Source: Myxococcales bacterium
Lineage (GTDB): Bacteria; Myxococcota_A; Bradymonadia; UBA7976; UBA1532
Length of the DNA: 64,000 nucleotides
Direction of reading: 5' to 3'
Assembly: GCA_020633555.1 (NCBI GenBank)
Contig: JACKDL010000021.1
Span: forward strand, 38,373 to 102,372
Shown one piece after another: positions 37,382 to 50,543 of the stretch (the stretch's first letter is position 1; each line of letters opens with the position of its first letter). Below the pieces are notes generated by a model that worked only from the letters and a program-made list of their open reading frames with translations, was not told the origin of the DNA and did not search any database. The position numbers and the translations under genes were made by a program.

Positions 37382-38776
37382 TTACTCGGCCTCGACGACG
37401 GCGCAGAACTCGGGGAACTGCGCCGGCAGCCCCGCCGCATAGGGCTCGGGGCTCACGCCCTTGGGGTGGTCGAGCAGGAAGTCCAGCACCCACGGGGTCC
37501 ACTCGGGCAGCCAGTCGTGGCCCAGCCCGTGGTTGCAGCCCACCGCGAAGTGCCCGGCCCCGGCAAGCTGCCCCAGCAGCCGCGGCGCCATCAGGTTGAA
37601 GTCCTGGTCATAGGCCACATCGGCCTCGCCGCCCCAGGCCGCCAGCACGGGGATGGGCTGCGTGGGCGCCTGGAAGTTGGGGATCAGGCCCGGCGAGAAG
37701 GCCGCCACCGACGCGATGACCTCGCTGCGGAAGACCGTCAGCCAGCCCGACCACAGGCCACCGGCGCTGAAGCCGCTGACGTGGATCCGCTGGGGGTCCA
37801 CCGGCAGGCTCGTCTGCAGGCAGGTCACCAGGTCGTCGAACAGCGCGGCGTCCACGCTGTCGTCGGGCGTCAGCGAGGCCCACTCCACGCCCGAGCCCTC
37901 GGTGCTGGCGGGCACCGCCAGGATGAAGCCGCGGTCGGCCACATGATCGGCCATGCCCGAGTACTCCAGGATGTTGTCGGGGCTGCTGCCGAAGCCGTGC
38001 CACAGCAGCACCAGCGGGTAGGTCTGGCCCTCAGCCAGCTCGGGCACGAACACCCGCACCGCCCGATCCAGGCCGGCCGAGGCCAGGGTGTTTTCCCCGG
38101 CCACCAGCATGGGGCAGTCCTCGGCGGGCAGGCGCGGGAACATCACCGGGCCGTCATCGGAGCAGCTCGTGGGGGCCGCGCCGGTGGCCCAGGGCGCCGC
38201 GCCGAAGGTGCTCATGGTGATGGGCAGGCTCAGGGTCACCACCTCGCCCTGCAGGGTGCCGCAGAAGGCGTCGGTGGCCCCGTTCTTGGTGTTGGCCTGG
38301 AAGTCGAAGGTCAGCACCACGTCGCTGCCCGTGGGCGACGACGCCCCGGGCAGGGTGGCCCCCTCGAAGCCGAAGCTGAAGTCGCCGGCCTCGCCCACGG
38401 GGATGTCCATCAGCTCCACCATCGGGGCGCCCACGCTGCCGTCGGCCGGCAGGATCGGCTTCATCACCAGGCGGGTGATCATGCGGGCGCCCTCGTCCAC
38501 CTCCAGGTCCATCTGGAAGGGCACCAACAGGTTGCCCACGTCCACCAGCTTCACCGTGAAGCGCCAGCTCCCGGCCTGCGGCATCGGCGCCGGCTGCGGG
38601 ATGCCCCCGCCTTCGCCGCCCATGCCCCCGGCGCCGCCCATGCCGCCGGCGCCGCCCATGCCCCCGGCGCCGCCCATCCCGGCCGCGCCGCCCATGTCGG
38701 CGGTCCCCTCGGAGTCCCCGTCATCACAGCCGACAAACGCCACCGCGAGCGCCAGCACCATCCACCAGGCACGCAT
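37382..38776 (-). CDS. Secreted alpha/beta-hydrolase (PHB depolymerase/feruloyl esterase-like) lipoprotein
   Basis: 464 residues. Lipobox VGC (Cys17) then a DDG start. Residues about 28-57 are repeats of Gly-Met-Gly-Gly-Ala-Gly, encoded by about four near-identical 18-bp units, forming a flexible Gly/Met linker. A beta-rich domain (about 70-190) precedes an alpha/beta-hydrolase domain (about 215-455). Its nucleophile Ser337 is in SGFSAGG, with a plausible acid Asp in ADVAYD and a base His in NHGLGHDW. The domain resembles secreted PHB depolymerases and feruloyl esterases that remove ester substituents from polymers. ATG 38776 has AGGAGG upstream. Confidence 0.87.
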   Translation of the reverse strand: MRAWWMVLALAVAFVGCDDGDSEGTADMGGAAGMGGAGGMGGAGGMGGAGGMGGEGGGIPQPAPMPQAGSWRFTVKLVDVGNLLVPFQMDLEVDEGARMITRLVMKPILPADGSVGAPMVELMDIPVGEAGDFSFGFEGATLPGASSPTGSDVVLTFDFQANTKNGATDAFCGTLQGEVVTLSLPITMSTFGAAPWATGAAPTSCSDDGPVMFPRLPAEDCPMLVAGENTLASAGLDRAVRVFVPELAEGQTYPLVLLWHGFGSSPDNILEYSGMADHVADRGFILAVPASTEGSGVEWASLTPDDSVDAALFDDLVTCLQTSLPVDPQRIHVSGFSAGGLWSGWLTVFRSEVIASVAAFSPGLIPNFQAPTQPIPVLAAWGGEADVAYDQDFNLMAPRLLGQLAGAGHFAVGCNHGLGHDWLPEWTPWVLDFLLDHPKGVSPEPYAAGLPAQFPEFCAVVEAE

Positions 38777-39022
38777 GTCCCCTCACCTCCTCTGCGGGAA
38801 AGTGCGCCAGCCTAGCGGAGCTTGGACCTGCGTTTCGAGCCCTGGGTCACTCCCGGCTGACGGTCCCACGGCACCAGCCATCTGCTGCTGGACGGTCGGA
38901 AGGGGCCCGCCTCATCTCCGGTGCCCCCTCAACGAGATGGAGTTCAACCGGTCCGGCACCACTGCACCATCAACGCGGGCCTGCTCGACCCCGTGGCGGT
39001 GAGATCCTGCTGCTCATGCCGG

Positions 39023-44386
<5,364 letters not shown>

Positions 44387-44468
44387 CCGCCTCTCCCAAC
44401 CAGCCCCGCCACCATACGCCGCCCCGCCGGAGACCGGTAGCACCCCACCGCCCCCCGGGCGCCCCCGG

Positions 44469-46229
44469 TCAGGGCACGACGGACAGCGCCTCGCGCACGC
44501 TGCGCACCCGCGGCGTCGCCACCTCGCGGTCGGGATCGGGCCACTCCACCAGCCCCACCAGCTCGGCGCTCCGCACGGCGCCCGCGTCCAGCACCCCGGG
44601 CACCTCGACCTCCAGCGGCGTGCGCGCCAGCACCGCGCGGGCCACCGACGCCACGGGCAGCTCGAAGCGATCCACCTTGCCGTCCGCCCGCACCACCCGC
44701 AGCGCGGCCGCCCGCAGCACCTCCTCGGGCTCGCCCTGCGGCAGCGCCCTGGCGGCGATCACCACCGTCTCGCCCGACAGCACGCATACGTCGCACAGGG
44801 GCCGCGCGGCCACGCCCAGATCGCGGGCCAGGCCGGCGGCGCCGGCGGCCTCACGCTCGAAGCACAGCGCCCCGCTGCAGGGCGCCGTGGGCACCTGCCC
44901 GCCGCCCATCGTCCCCACCTCGCACCCCTGCCCTGCGGCCTTGCACGGCGCCAGGAAGCCCCCCGAGTCACCCGCGATGGCCTCGGCCGCCGCGACCGCC
45001 GCGTCGCCGCCCGCCACCCCGGTGGCGTCGGGCAGGCCCGCCCACGTCACCGCCAGCCCCGCCGCCGCCAGCGCCGCGCCGGCGCTGGACCCTGTCCACG
45101 CCAAGGTCCCCCCCGACGGCCGCACCTGCGCGCCAAAGCCGTACGCCGCCGGCGCGATGGTCCCCGGATCCCGCCCGTTCGGCAGCCGCCCCAGCGATCC
45201 ATCCGGCAGCAGCTGCGCCCCCGCCACCGGCCACACCGGCCCACGGCTGGACGCGCAGCCCGGCACCGCCTCATCGGCGAAGCACGCCGGGCAAAGCGGC
45301 CCCCGGGGCACCCGGCCCGCGTCGGCCGCGCCATCGCCCGCGTTGCCGAACGCCGCCACCGTCACCGCCCCGAAGCAGCGCGCCTGCTGCAGCGCCAGCA
45401 ACACCGCCTCGGCCCCCGGATCGGCCGCCATGGGCGTCCACCCGGCGGGGATCACCAGCACCAGCCGCGAGCTGTCGTCCTCGGCCAGCCACCGCTCCGT
45501 GGCCTTGTGGATCGCCACCGCCAGGCTCCCCGGATCCCCGTAGGCGCCCCCCAGGGCCGGATCGCCCCGCCGAGAGCCCCCCACCCGGCCCGGCACCAGA
45601 TCCAGCGCCAGCTCGGTCACCACCCGCACCGGGCAGCTCACCGACGCGCCGCAGGCGCCCTGCTGGACCGCCCGGGCCATGTCCAGGCCGTGGGGCGACA
45701 CCCCCTCGGCCGCGTCCGCCCGGGTCATCCCGTGGGGCACCGTGTCCAACACCGCCACCCGCACCGCCTCGCCGGCGATGCGACCGCTCACGGCGCCGGC
45801 GGGCCCCTTCCACGCCTGGCTCATGGCGCCACGCAGCGCGTCCAGGTCCGCCATGGGCTGCACCCGCGGCGGGCGCACCGGCAGATCATTGCCGGCGTTC
45901 ATGATCGCGCGCGCCGCGTCGTCGGGCGTCTGCTCGTTCACCCACTCGTGCAGCCAGTAGGTGGGCCCGCTGGCGTCGGGCTCCGGCAGCGTGCCGCCGC
46001 TCTTGAACAGCCGCTGCGACCGCCACGGGGGCGCCAGACGACAGTCCGCCAGCGTCTTCCCGTCGCAGCGGGTCACAAAGCGCGCGTAGCGCCAGCGCTC
46101 CGCCGTCGCCTGATCGGCCCACGCCAGCGCCAGGCCCTCCAGGTCGGGATCCCGCCCGGTGTTGCAGCCCCCCAGCAGCCCACCCGTCAACAGCGCCACC
46201 GCCAGGGCTCCCGCCAAACAGCGTCCCAT
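44469..46229 (-). CDS. S8 (subtilisin-like) serine protease lipoprotein
   Basis: 586 residues. Lipobox LGGC (Cys22) makes it a surface-anchored protein. The catalytic triad is Asp162 (VAVLDTVPHG), His180 (SPHGLDMA) and Ser382 (TGSSAGAAL, in place of the usual GTSMA). The oxyanion Asn296 is in AAFGNAGDG. Spacing between Asp and His is short and the His context is unusual for S8. Cys residues in the last third (CKAAGQGCE, CSGALCF, CDVCV) suggest disulfide-stabilised insertions and a beta-rich tail. ATG 46229 has AGGAGGTG upstream. The adjacent gap contains a spaced repeat cluster shared with the divergent beta-helix lipoprotein. Confidence 0.85.
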   Translation of the reverse strand: MGRCLAGALAVALLTGGLLGGCNTGRDPDLEGLALAWADQATAERWRYARFVTRCDGKTLADCRLAPPWRSQRLFKSGGTLPEPDASGPTYWLHEWVNEQTPDDAARAIMNAGNDLPVRPPRVQPMADLDALRGAMSQAWKGPAGAVSGRIAGEAVRVAVLDTVPHGMTRADAAEGVSPHGLDMARAVQQGACGASVSCPVRVVTELALDLVPGRVGGSRRGDPALGGAYGDPGSLAVAIHKATERWLAEDDSSRLVLVIPAGWTPMAADPGAEAVLLALQQARCFGAVTVAAFGNAGDGAADAGRVPRGPLCPACFADEAVPGCASSRGPVWPVAGAQLLPDGSLGRLPNGRDPGTIAPAAYGFGAQVRPSGGTLAWTGSSAGAALAAAGLAVTWAGLPDATGVAGGDAAVAAAEAIAGDSGGFLAPCKAAGQGCEVGTMGGGQVPTAPCSGALCFEREAAGAAGLARDLGVAARPLCDVCVLSGETVVIAARALPQGEPEEVLRAAALRVVRADGKVDRFELPVASVARAVLARTPLEVEVPGVLDAGAVRSAELVGLVEWPDPDREVATPRVRSVREALSVVP

Positions 46230-46279
46230 CGCGCACCTCCTCCCAGAGTCGCCTCGCGCCGATGCTACCCGCACCCCGT

Positions 46280-46344
46280 GGCGCGATCCGACACCCATCT
46301 GGCGCGATGCGACATGCGCGCCGCGCCACCGGCGCGATCGGACA
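46280..46344. promoter_or_regulatory. Three phased GGCGCGAT-N2-GACA repeats in a divergent promoter region
   Basis: GGCGCGATCCGACA (46280-46293), GGCGCGATGCGACA (46301-46314) and GGCGCGATCGGACA (46331-46344) lie in the same orientation with start-to-start spacing of 21 and 30 bp. A degenerate fourth (GGCGTGAACCGCCA) follows at 46352-46365, 21 bp on. An inverted degenerate copy (46247-46260) lies just upstream of the S8 protease start, and another lies near 46368-46380. Spacings near multiples of a helical turn suggest cooperative binding of a regulator. Confidence 0.55.
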
Positions 46345-46476
46345 ACACGTTGGCGTGAACCGCCACTGTCGGCGCGCCACCCCCCCAGTACTTTCCAGCC
46401 CATCAAACGGGGCGAGCGAAAGCGCCCCGCAGCAACCGAGATACCCGCCCACGGGCGGACCAGTGAGGGGATGGAC

Positions 46477-48936
46477 ATGAAGCGCATCATCAAGAAGACC
46501 GCCCTGAGCGTGGCCTGCGTCACCGCCGGCATCGCCGGCTGCGCCGAGCCCACCGAGCTCGCCAACGACGTGCAGACCCCCTTCGAGGATCTGCAGCTCA
46601 CCGGCGGCAAGGCCGACCAGGTCGCCAACGCGCGCCTCATCGACGACATCGACCTCGACAGCATGATCCAGGGCAAGTTCGACCGCCGCGTGCGGGTCTA
46701 CGGCTTCACCTTCGAGGCCAAGGCCGGCGCCCAGGTGAAGGTCGACCTGCGCACCAAGGCGGGCAGCGACAGCCTCGACGCCCAGTCCGGGCAGGCCCTG
46801 GACACCGTGGCCGCCATCTACGGCCCCATCGTGGGCGACAGCAAGGGCCGCAAGCTGGCCGCCAGCGACGACACCGACGAGGGCGTCGAGGCCAACCTCC
46901 CCGAGCTCACCGTGCCGCAGGACGGCAAGTACCTGGTCATCTTCTCCACCTGGAACGACCCGGGCGCCGGCGAGTACGAGGTCGAGGTGGCCTGCTCCGG
47001 CACCAACTTCCAGTGCATGCGCCCCGTGCAACAGGGCGTCTGCCTGCCCGGCACCCAGTACATCCAGGGCCAGACCGTGGTGGGCGACGAGACCTGGGCC
47101 CGCTGCAACGTGGTGCTCCTCGAGAACACCATCGTCGAGGAGGGCGCCACCCTCACCATCAACCCGGGCGTCACCGTGAAGGGCAACTTCCTGGGCGAGG
47201 GCAGCTACGGGCAGGTGGGCCTGCAGGTGGACGGCACGCTCCAGGCCGTGGGCACCGAGAGCCACCCCGTGGTCTTCACCGCCCTGCGCGACGGCTGGAA
47301 GGGCCTGACCCTGAACGGGGATCACAACACCCTGCAGACCGCCTTCGTCGAGAAGGCCGCCGTGGGCGTTGAGGTCAAGGGCAGCCACAACCGCTTCGAG
47401 CACCTGGACATCAACACCGGCGCCCTGGGCATGCGCTTCAACGCCGACAGCCTCGAGAACACCCTGCGCCACGTCCGCATCGAGGCCGTCGAGAGCGGCA
47501 TCGACCAGCGCGGCAACGCCCAGCTCGACGGCGAGGACGTCATCCTGATTGGCAAGGGCGCCGATCAGGGCACCGGCCTGGACGCCGAGGCCACCGGCCT
47601 GAGCCGCATCGACGGCGCCATCATCACCGGCTTCCGCACGGGCCTGCACTTCGACAACGCCGAGTACGAGTTCGAGGACACCACCGTGGCCGGCAACGGC
47701 ACCGGCGTCTCGGTCACCGGCCCCGACGGCGGCGTGCACCCGCAGTTCGAGTGCCCGGCCATGCCCGCCGCCACCACCCCGTCCCGGCCGCGCCCGTCCA
47801 TCCCGCAGCCCTGGCCCCGCGACCCGAAGTTCGTCAACTGCGACATCGTGAACAACGCCGACGAGGGCGTGCACATCTCGGCCCCGCAGCTCGTGGTCAT
47901 CGAGCGGAGCAACATCGAGGGCAACGGCGCCGGCGTGGTCATCGAGGCCGACAGCCTGCACCAGGAGAGCCGCATCAACGCCAACAACATCCTGGGCAAC
48001 GGCGACACCTGGCAGGTGGACACCTGGCACATCAACGGCACCCTCGACATCAGCGGCAACTTCTGGAACCGCATCAGCGACCCCGAGCTGTCCAGTAGCT
48101 GGCGCACCGAGCACAGCGTGGCCAACGCCTGCCGCACCGTGCGCAGCAACATGAACGGCTGCACCTGGCGCAGCCCCAACTACATCTGCGGGCCCTACAC
48201 CTGCACCCGCGGCGCCGGCAACGACTGGAACTGCAGCGCCCCCAACGTCACCACCGCCTGGGAGGGTGAGGTCAGCTTCACCGGCTTCGCCCCCGAGCGG
48301 CTGGACGTCGGCGTGAACCTGGAAGGCCTCAGCAACGACATCAGCAAGATCCGTGGCGACCTTGGCCTGGACGCCGCCCCGGTGGTGGTCACCGAGCCCA
48401 CCGCCGCCGGCACCCTCATCATCAACGAGATCGACTACGACCAGCCCGGGGCCGACGACGGCGAGTTCATCGAGCTCTACAACCCCGGCGCCAGCGCCGT
48501 GCAGCTCGCCGGCTTCGCGGTGGAGCTGGTCAACGGCTCCAACGGCGAGGTCTACCACCGCGTGCCCCTGAGCACCGGCGTCCAGGGCCCCAACAGCGGC
48601 TTCCTGCAGGCCGGCGGCTACCTGGTCATCGGCCGCGAGAAGGTGCTCGACGCCCTGAGCGCCGACGTCCTCCGCGTCGCGCTGACCCACAGCATCCAGA
48701 ACGGCAGCCCCGACGGCGTGCGCATCATGGGCCCCGACGGCGAGTTCGTGGACGGCCTGGGCTACGAAGGCTGGATGCCCTACGTCAGCGAGGGCGACGC
48801 CCCCCTGGCCCGTGAGAGCAACAACGGCACCAACGAGGCCCTCGGCCGCTGCGCCAACGGCGTGGACACCGACGACAACGCCGCCGACTTCGCGGCCGTC
48901 GACCCCACCCCCGGCGCCGCCAACGCCTGCCGCTGA
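46477..48936 (+). CDS. Lipoprotein with PPC-like, right-handed beta-helix and lamin-tail domains
   Basis: 819 residues from ATG 46477 (GAGGGG is correctly spaced; the ATG six bases earlier is too close to it). Lipobox AGC (Cys22). A PPC-like beta sandwich covers about 50-170 (KFDRRVRVYGFTFEAKAGAQVKVDLRTK). A right-handed parallel beta-helix covers about 190-560, visible as a ladder of Asn/Gly/His-rich coils (HNTLQTAFVEKAAVGVEVKGSHNRFEHLDI) like polysaccharide lyases and surface adhesins. A lamin-tail domain covers about 640-800 (LIINEIDYDQPGADDGEFIELYNPG). Catalytic residues for a lyase are not identified, so an adhesive or carbohydrate-binding role is as likely. A perfect 13-bp-arm terminator follows. 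Confidence 0.87.
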   Translation: MKRIIKKTALSVACVTAGIAGCAEPTELANDVQTPFEDLQLTGGKADQVANARLIDDIDLDSMIQGKFDRRVRVYGFTFEAKAGAQVKVDLRTKAGSDSLDAQSGQALDTVAAIYGPIVGDSKGRKLAASDDTDEGVEANLPELTVPQDGKYLVIFSTWNDPGAGEYEVEVACSGTNFQCMRPVQQGVCLPGTQYIQGQTVVGDETWARCNVVLLENTIVEEGATLTINPGVTVKGNFLGEGSYGQVGLQVDGTLQAVGTESHPVVFTALRDGWKGLTLNGDHNTLQTAFVEKAAVGVEVKGSHNRFEHLDINTGALGMRFNADSLENTLRHVRIEAVESGIDQRGNAQLDGEDVILIGKGADQGTGLDAEATGLSRIDGAIITGFRTGLHFDNAEYEFEDTTVAGNGTGVSVTGPDGGVHPQFECPAMPAATTPSRPRPSIPQPWPRDPKFVNCDIVNNADEGVHISAPQLVVIERSNIEGNGAGVVIEADSLHQESRINANNILGNGDTWQVDTWHINGTLDISGNFWNRISDPELSSSWRTEHSVANACRTVRSNMNGCTWRSPNYICGPYTCTRGAGNDWNCSAPNVTTAWEGEVSFTGFAPERLDVGVNLEGLSNDISKIRGDLGLDAAPVVVTEPTAAGTLIINEIDYDQPGADDGEFIELYNPGASAVQLAGFAVELVNGSNGEVYHRVPLSTGVQGPNSGFLQAGGYLVIGREKVLDALSADVLRVALTHSIQNGSPDGVRIMGPDGEFVDGLGYEGWMPYVSEGDAPLARESNNGTNEALGRCANGVDTDDNAADFAAVDPTPGAANACR

Positions 48937-49031
48937 GGCCCAGGCGGGCCTCGCGCCCGCCCCGCTTTCCCCGCCCCGCGGCACCTTTCGCACACATCCC
49001 CACCGCCGCGGGGCGGACCTTCTCTGAGGCT

Positions 49032-49067
49032 CGACGCCCCGGCCGCCGCAAGGTGGCCGGGGCGTCG
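49032..49067 (+). terminator. Rho-independent terminator after the beta-helix lipoprotein gene
   Basis: CGACGCCCCGGCC (49032-49044) and GGCCGGGGCGTCG (49055-49067) pair perfectly over 13 bp around a 10-base loop, about 95 bp after the stop and followed by GCGTTTGG. It has the strongest stem-loop in this region and sits before the repeats begin. Confidence 0.7.
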
Positions 49068-49182
49068 GCGTTTGGGCGGCTGGCGCCCGATCCAACGCTG
49101 TGGCAGCCCGGAGCGCCTGCGGCGGAGGCCACAACGGCGCGTGCCAGCGCCCGCTCCACCAGGGCGGTCACCCGCAGCGCCT

Positions 49183-49513
49183 TCACGTCGCCGCATGGCG
49201 GGGACCGCGGCCTGCGAGAGGCCGCTGCCTACCAATGGAAACCGCAACGGTGCGATCCGGCGCCCGATCCACCGCGGCGGCCGCCCGCAACACCCTCACG
49301 TCGCCGCATGGCGGGGACCGCGGCTTGCGAGAGGCCGCTGCCTACCAGTGGAAACCGCAACGGTGCGGTCCGGCGCCCCATCCACCGCGGCGGCCGCCCG
49401 CAACACCTTCACGTCGCCGCATGGCGGGGACCGCGGCTTGCGAGAGGCCGCTGCCTACCAGTGGAAACCGCAACGGCGCGATCCGGCGCCCGATCCACCG
49501 CGGCGGCCGCCCG
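49183..49513. repeat. Three tandem 113-bp repeats
   Basis: Copies start at 49183, 49296 and 49409 and differ by only a few bases; the third lacks the last few bases. A more degenerate relative precedes the array (49087-49182). Each copy contains a hairpin: GCGGCCT-N5-AGGCCGC in copy 1 (49207-49225). In copies 2 and 3 the C to T change still allows a G-T pair. The array runs directly into multi-hairpin element A, whose upstream sequence resembles the end of a repeat unit. Confidence 0.85.
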
Positions 49514-49533
49514 GAGCGCCTGCGGCCGGGGGA

Positions 49534-49740
49534 GCCGACCGCAGGTCGGCGGTGCGGGGGGCGGGCCCCCCGCCGGTCAACACGGAAACCCGGTTGCCCC
49601 ACGACAACGGCCATCCGAAGTGGCGGGGGTCTGGGGGCGCCCAGCCCCCAGCAGGGTCCCAGGGACAGCGTCCCTGGCCACGGATGGCGCCACGGCCGCG
49701 AAGCGTCCGACCGGGTGGAGAGCGCAGCGTCGGAAGGCGC
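49534..49740. repeat. Multi-hairpin element, copy A
   Basis: Four successive perfect stems: GCCGACC (49534-49540)/GGTCGGC (49544-49550); GCGGGGGG (49554-49561)/CCCCCCGC (49566-49573); CTGGGGGC (49631-49638)/GCCCCCAG (49644-49651); CCAGGGAC (49659-49666)/GTCCCTGG (49670-49677). A segment conserved in copy B (GACCGGGTGGAGAGCGCAG, near 49709-49727) follows. Copy B is the inverted, diverged relative. Confidence 0.7.
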
Positions 49741-50109
49741 CACGGGCCCGAACGCGGCCAGAAGCCGCGTGCGCGGGTCGACCTGAGGCGCCCAGCGGCG
49801 GAGGTTCACAGCGGGGCGTCACGTCGTGGACGTCGAGGTTCGCCGGGGTGTGCTTGGACGAGTGTATGAGGTGGTCGACCCGCTGCACTTGAGCGCAGCG
49901 CGTCGAGTGTCTGCGTGGCTGGCTCAGGTCGCCGTGGTGCACTTGAGTGCGAGGTGGCGGTCCACCGCCCCGTTGAGGTGGATCAGCACGGTGGTGACTC
50001 GCGCCGGGATGCACTTCCGCCCCGTCCGCGTGATGTCGAACCCTGCGCGGCTCAGATCGGCGCGCGCGCGTGGCCTTCGGCCCCGATCGAGCCCCGGCAA
50101 CCGCCGACA

Positions 50110-50305
50110 CTGCGCTCTCCACCCGGTCGATGGCTCCGCTGCCGGGGTGGCTCTCGGCACCAGGGACGCTGTCCCTGGGACCCTGCCGAGGGGGGCCCCC
50201 CTCGGACACCCCCCGCTTCGACGAAAAGCTGTTGTGAATCAAACGGGTTCACTGTGTTGGATGGCGGGGGGCCAATGCCCCCCGCACCGCCGGCCTGCGG
50301 CCGGC
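50110..50305. repeat. Multi-hairpin element, inverted copy B
   Basis: Read on the minus strand, it repeats the order of copy A: GCCGGCC/GGCCGGC (50289-50305), GCGGGGGGC/GCCCCCCGC (50264-50285), a perfect 20-bp palindrome CCGAGGGGGGCCCCCCTCGG (50186-50205) and CCAGGGAC/GTCCCTGG (50160-50178), then the conserved segment. The first stem differs from copy A by an A-T to G-C change at both pairing positions (compensatory), and the third stem is different in sequence but still pairs. Confidence 0.7.
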
Positions 50306-50317
50306 TCCCCCCGAGTC

Positions 50318-50494
50318 TGGCGCTCCGCCCCGAGGTGGCGGCGGGTCGCTTGGCGCTCCGCTCCGAGGTGGCGGCGGGTCGCCTGGCACCCCGCTCCGAG
50401 GTGGCGCGGGTCGCGTTGCGAGGTCTTGGCAGGTCGATTGGCACCCCGCGCCGAGGTAGCGGCGGGCCGCGTTCCGAGGTCTTGGCAGGTCGAT
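50318..50494. repeat. Short tandem repeats, 33- and 55/56-bp units
   Basis: Units starting TGGCGCTCCG or TGGCACCCCG occur at 50318, 50351, 50384 and 50439. The first two are 33 bp, while the last two (55 and 56 bp) are the same unit with a 22-bp addition containing CGAGGTCTTGGCAGGTCGAT. They lie just beyond copy B and 50 bp before the stop of the MopE-repeat gene. Confidence 0.7.
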
Positions 50495-50543
50495 CGGCTC
50501 GCCGCGGTGGATCAACAGCGACCCACCGCGGCGCCAACCCAAC

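Larger units (their letters stand above)
48937..50543. other. 1.6-kb non-coding repeat region between convergent genes
   Basis: No credible gene. It contains, left to right, a terminator (49032-49067), three 113-bp tandem repeats (49183-49513), a multi-hairpin element A (49534-49740), about 370 bp of non-repetitive but related sequence with partial inverted similarity, an inverted diverged copy B (50110-50305), and a short 33/56-bp repeat cluster (50318-50494). Open frames here are shadows of repeated G/C-rich sequence. Because the 113-bp period is not a multiple of three, they shift frame from copy to copy. Confidence 0.8.

Noticed and set aside
46280..46365. Sigma-54 promoters suggested by TGGCGCG-like words.
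   Set aside because: No TTGC-type -12 element at the proper distance; the spacing pattern fits direct repeats of a binding site better.
49183..49513. Possible CRISPR array.
   Set aside because: The repeats are contiguous 113-bp units without unique spacers, and no cas gene is present.
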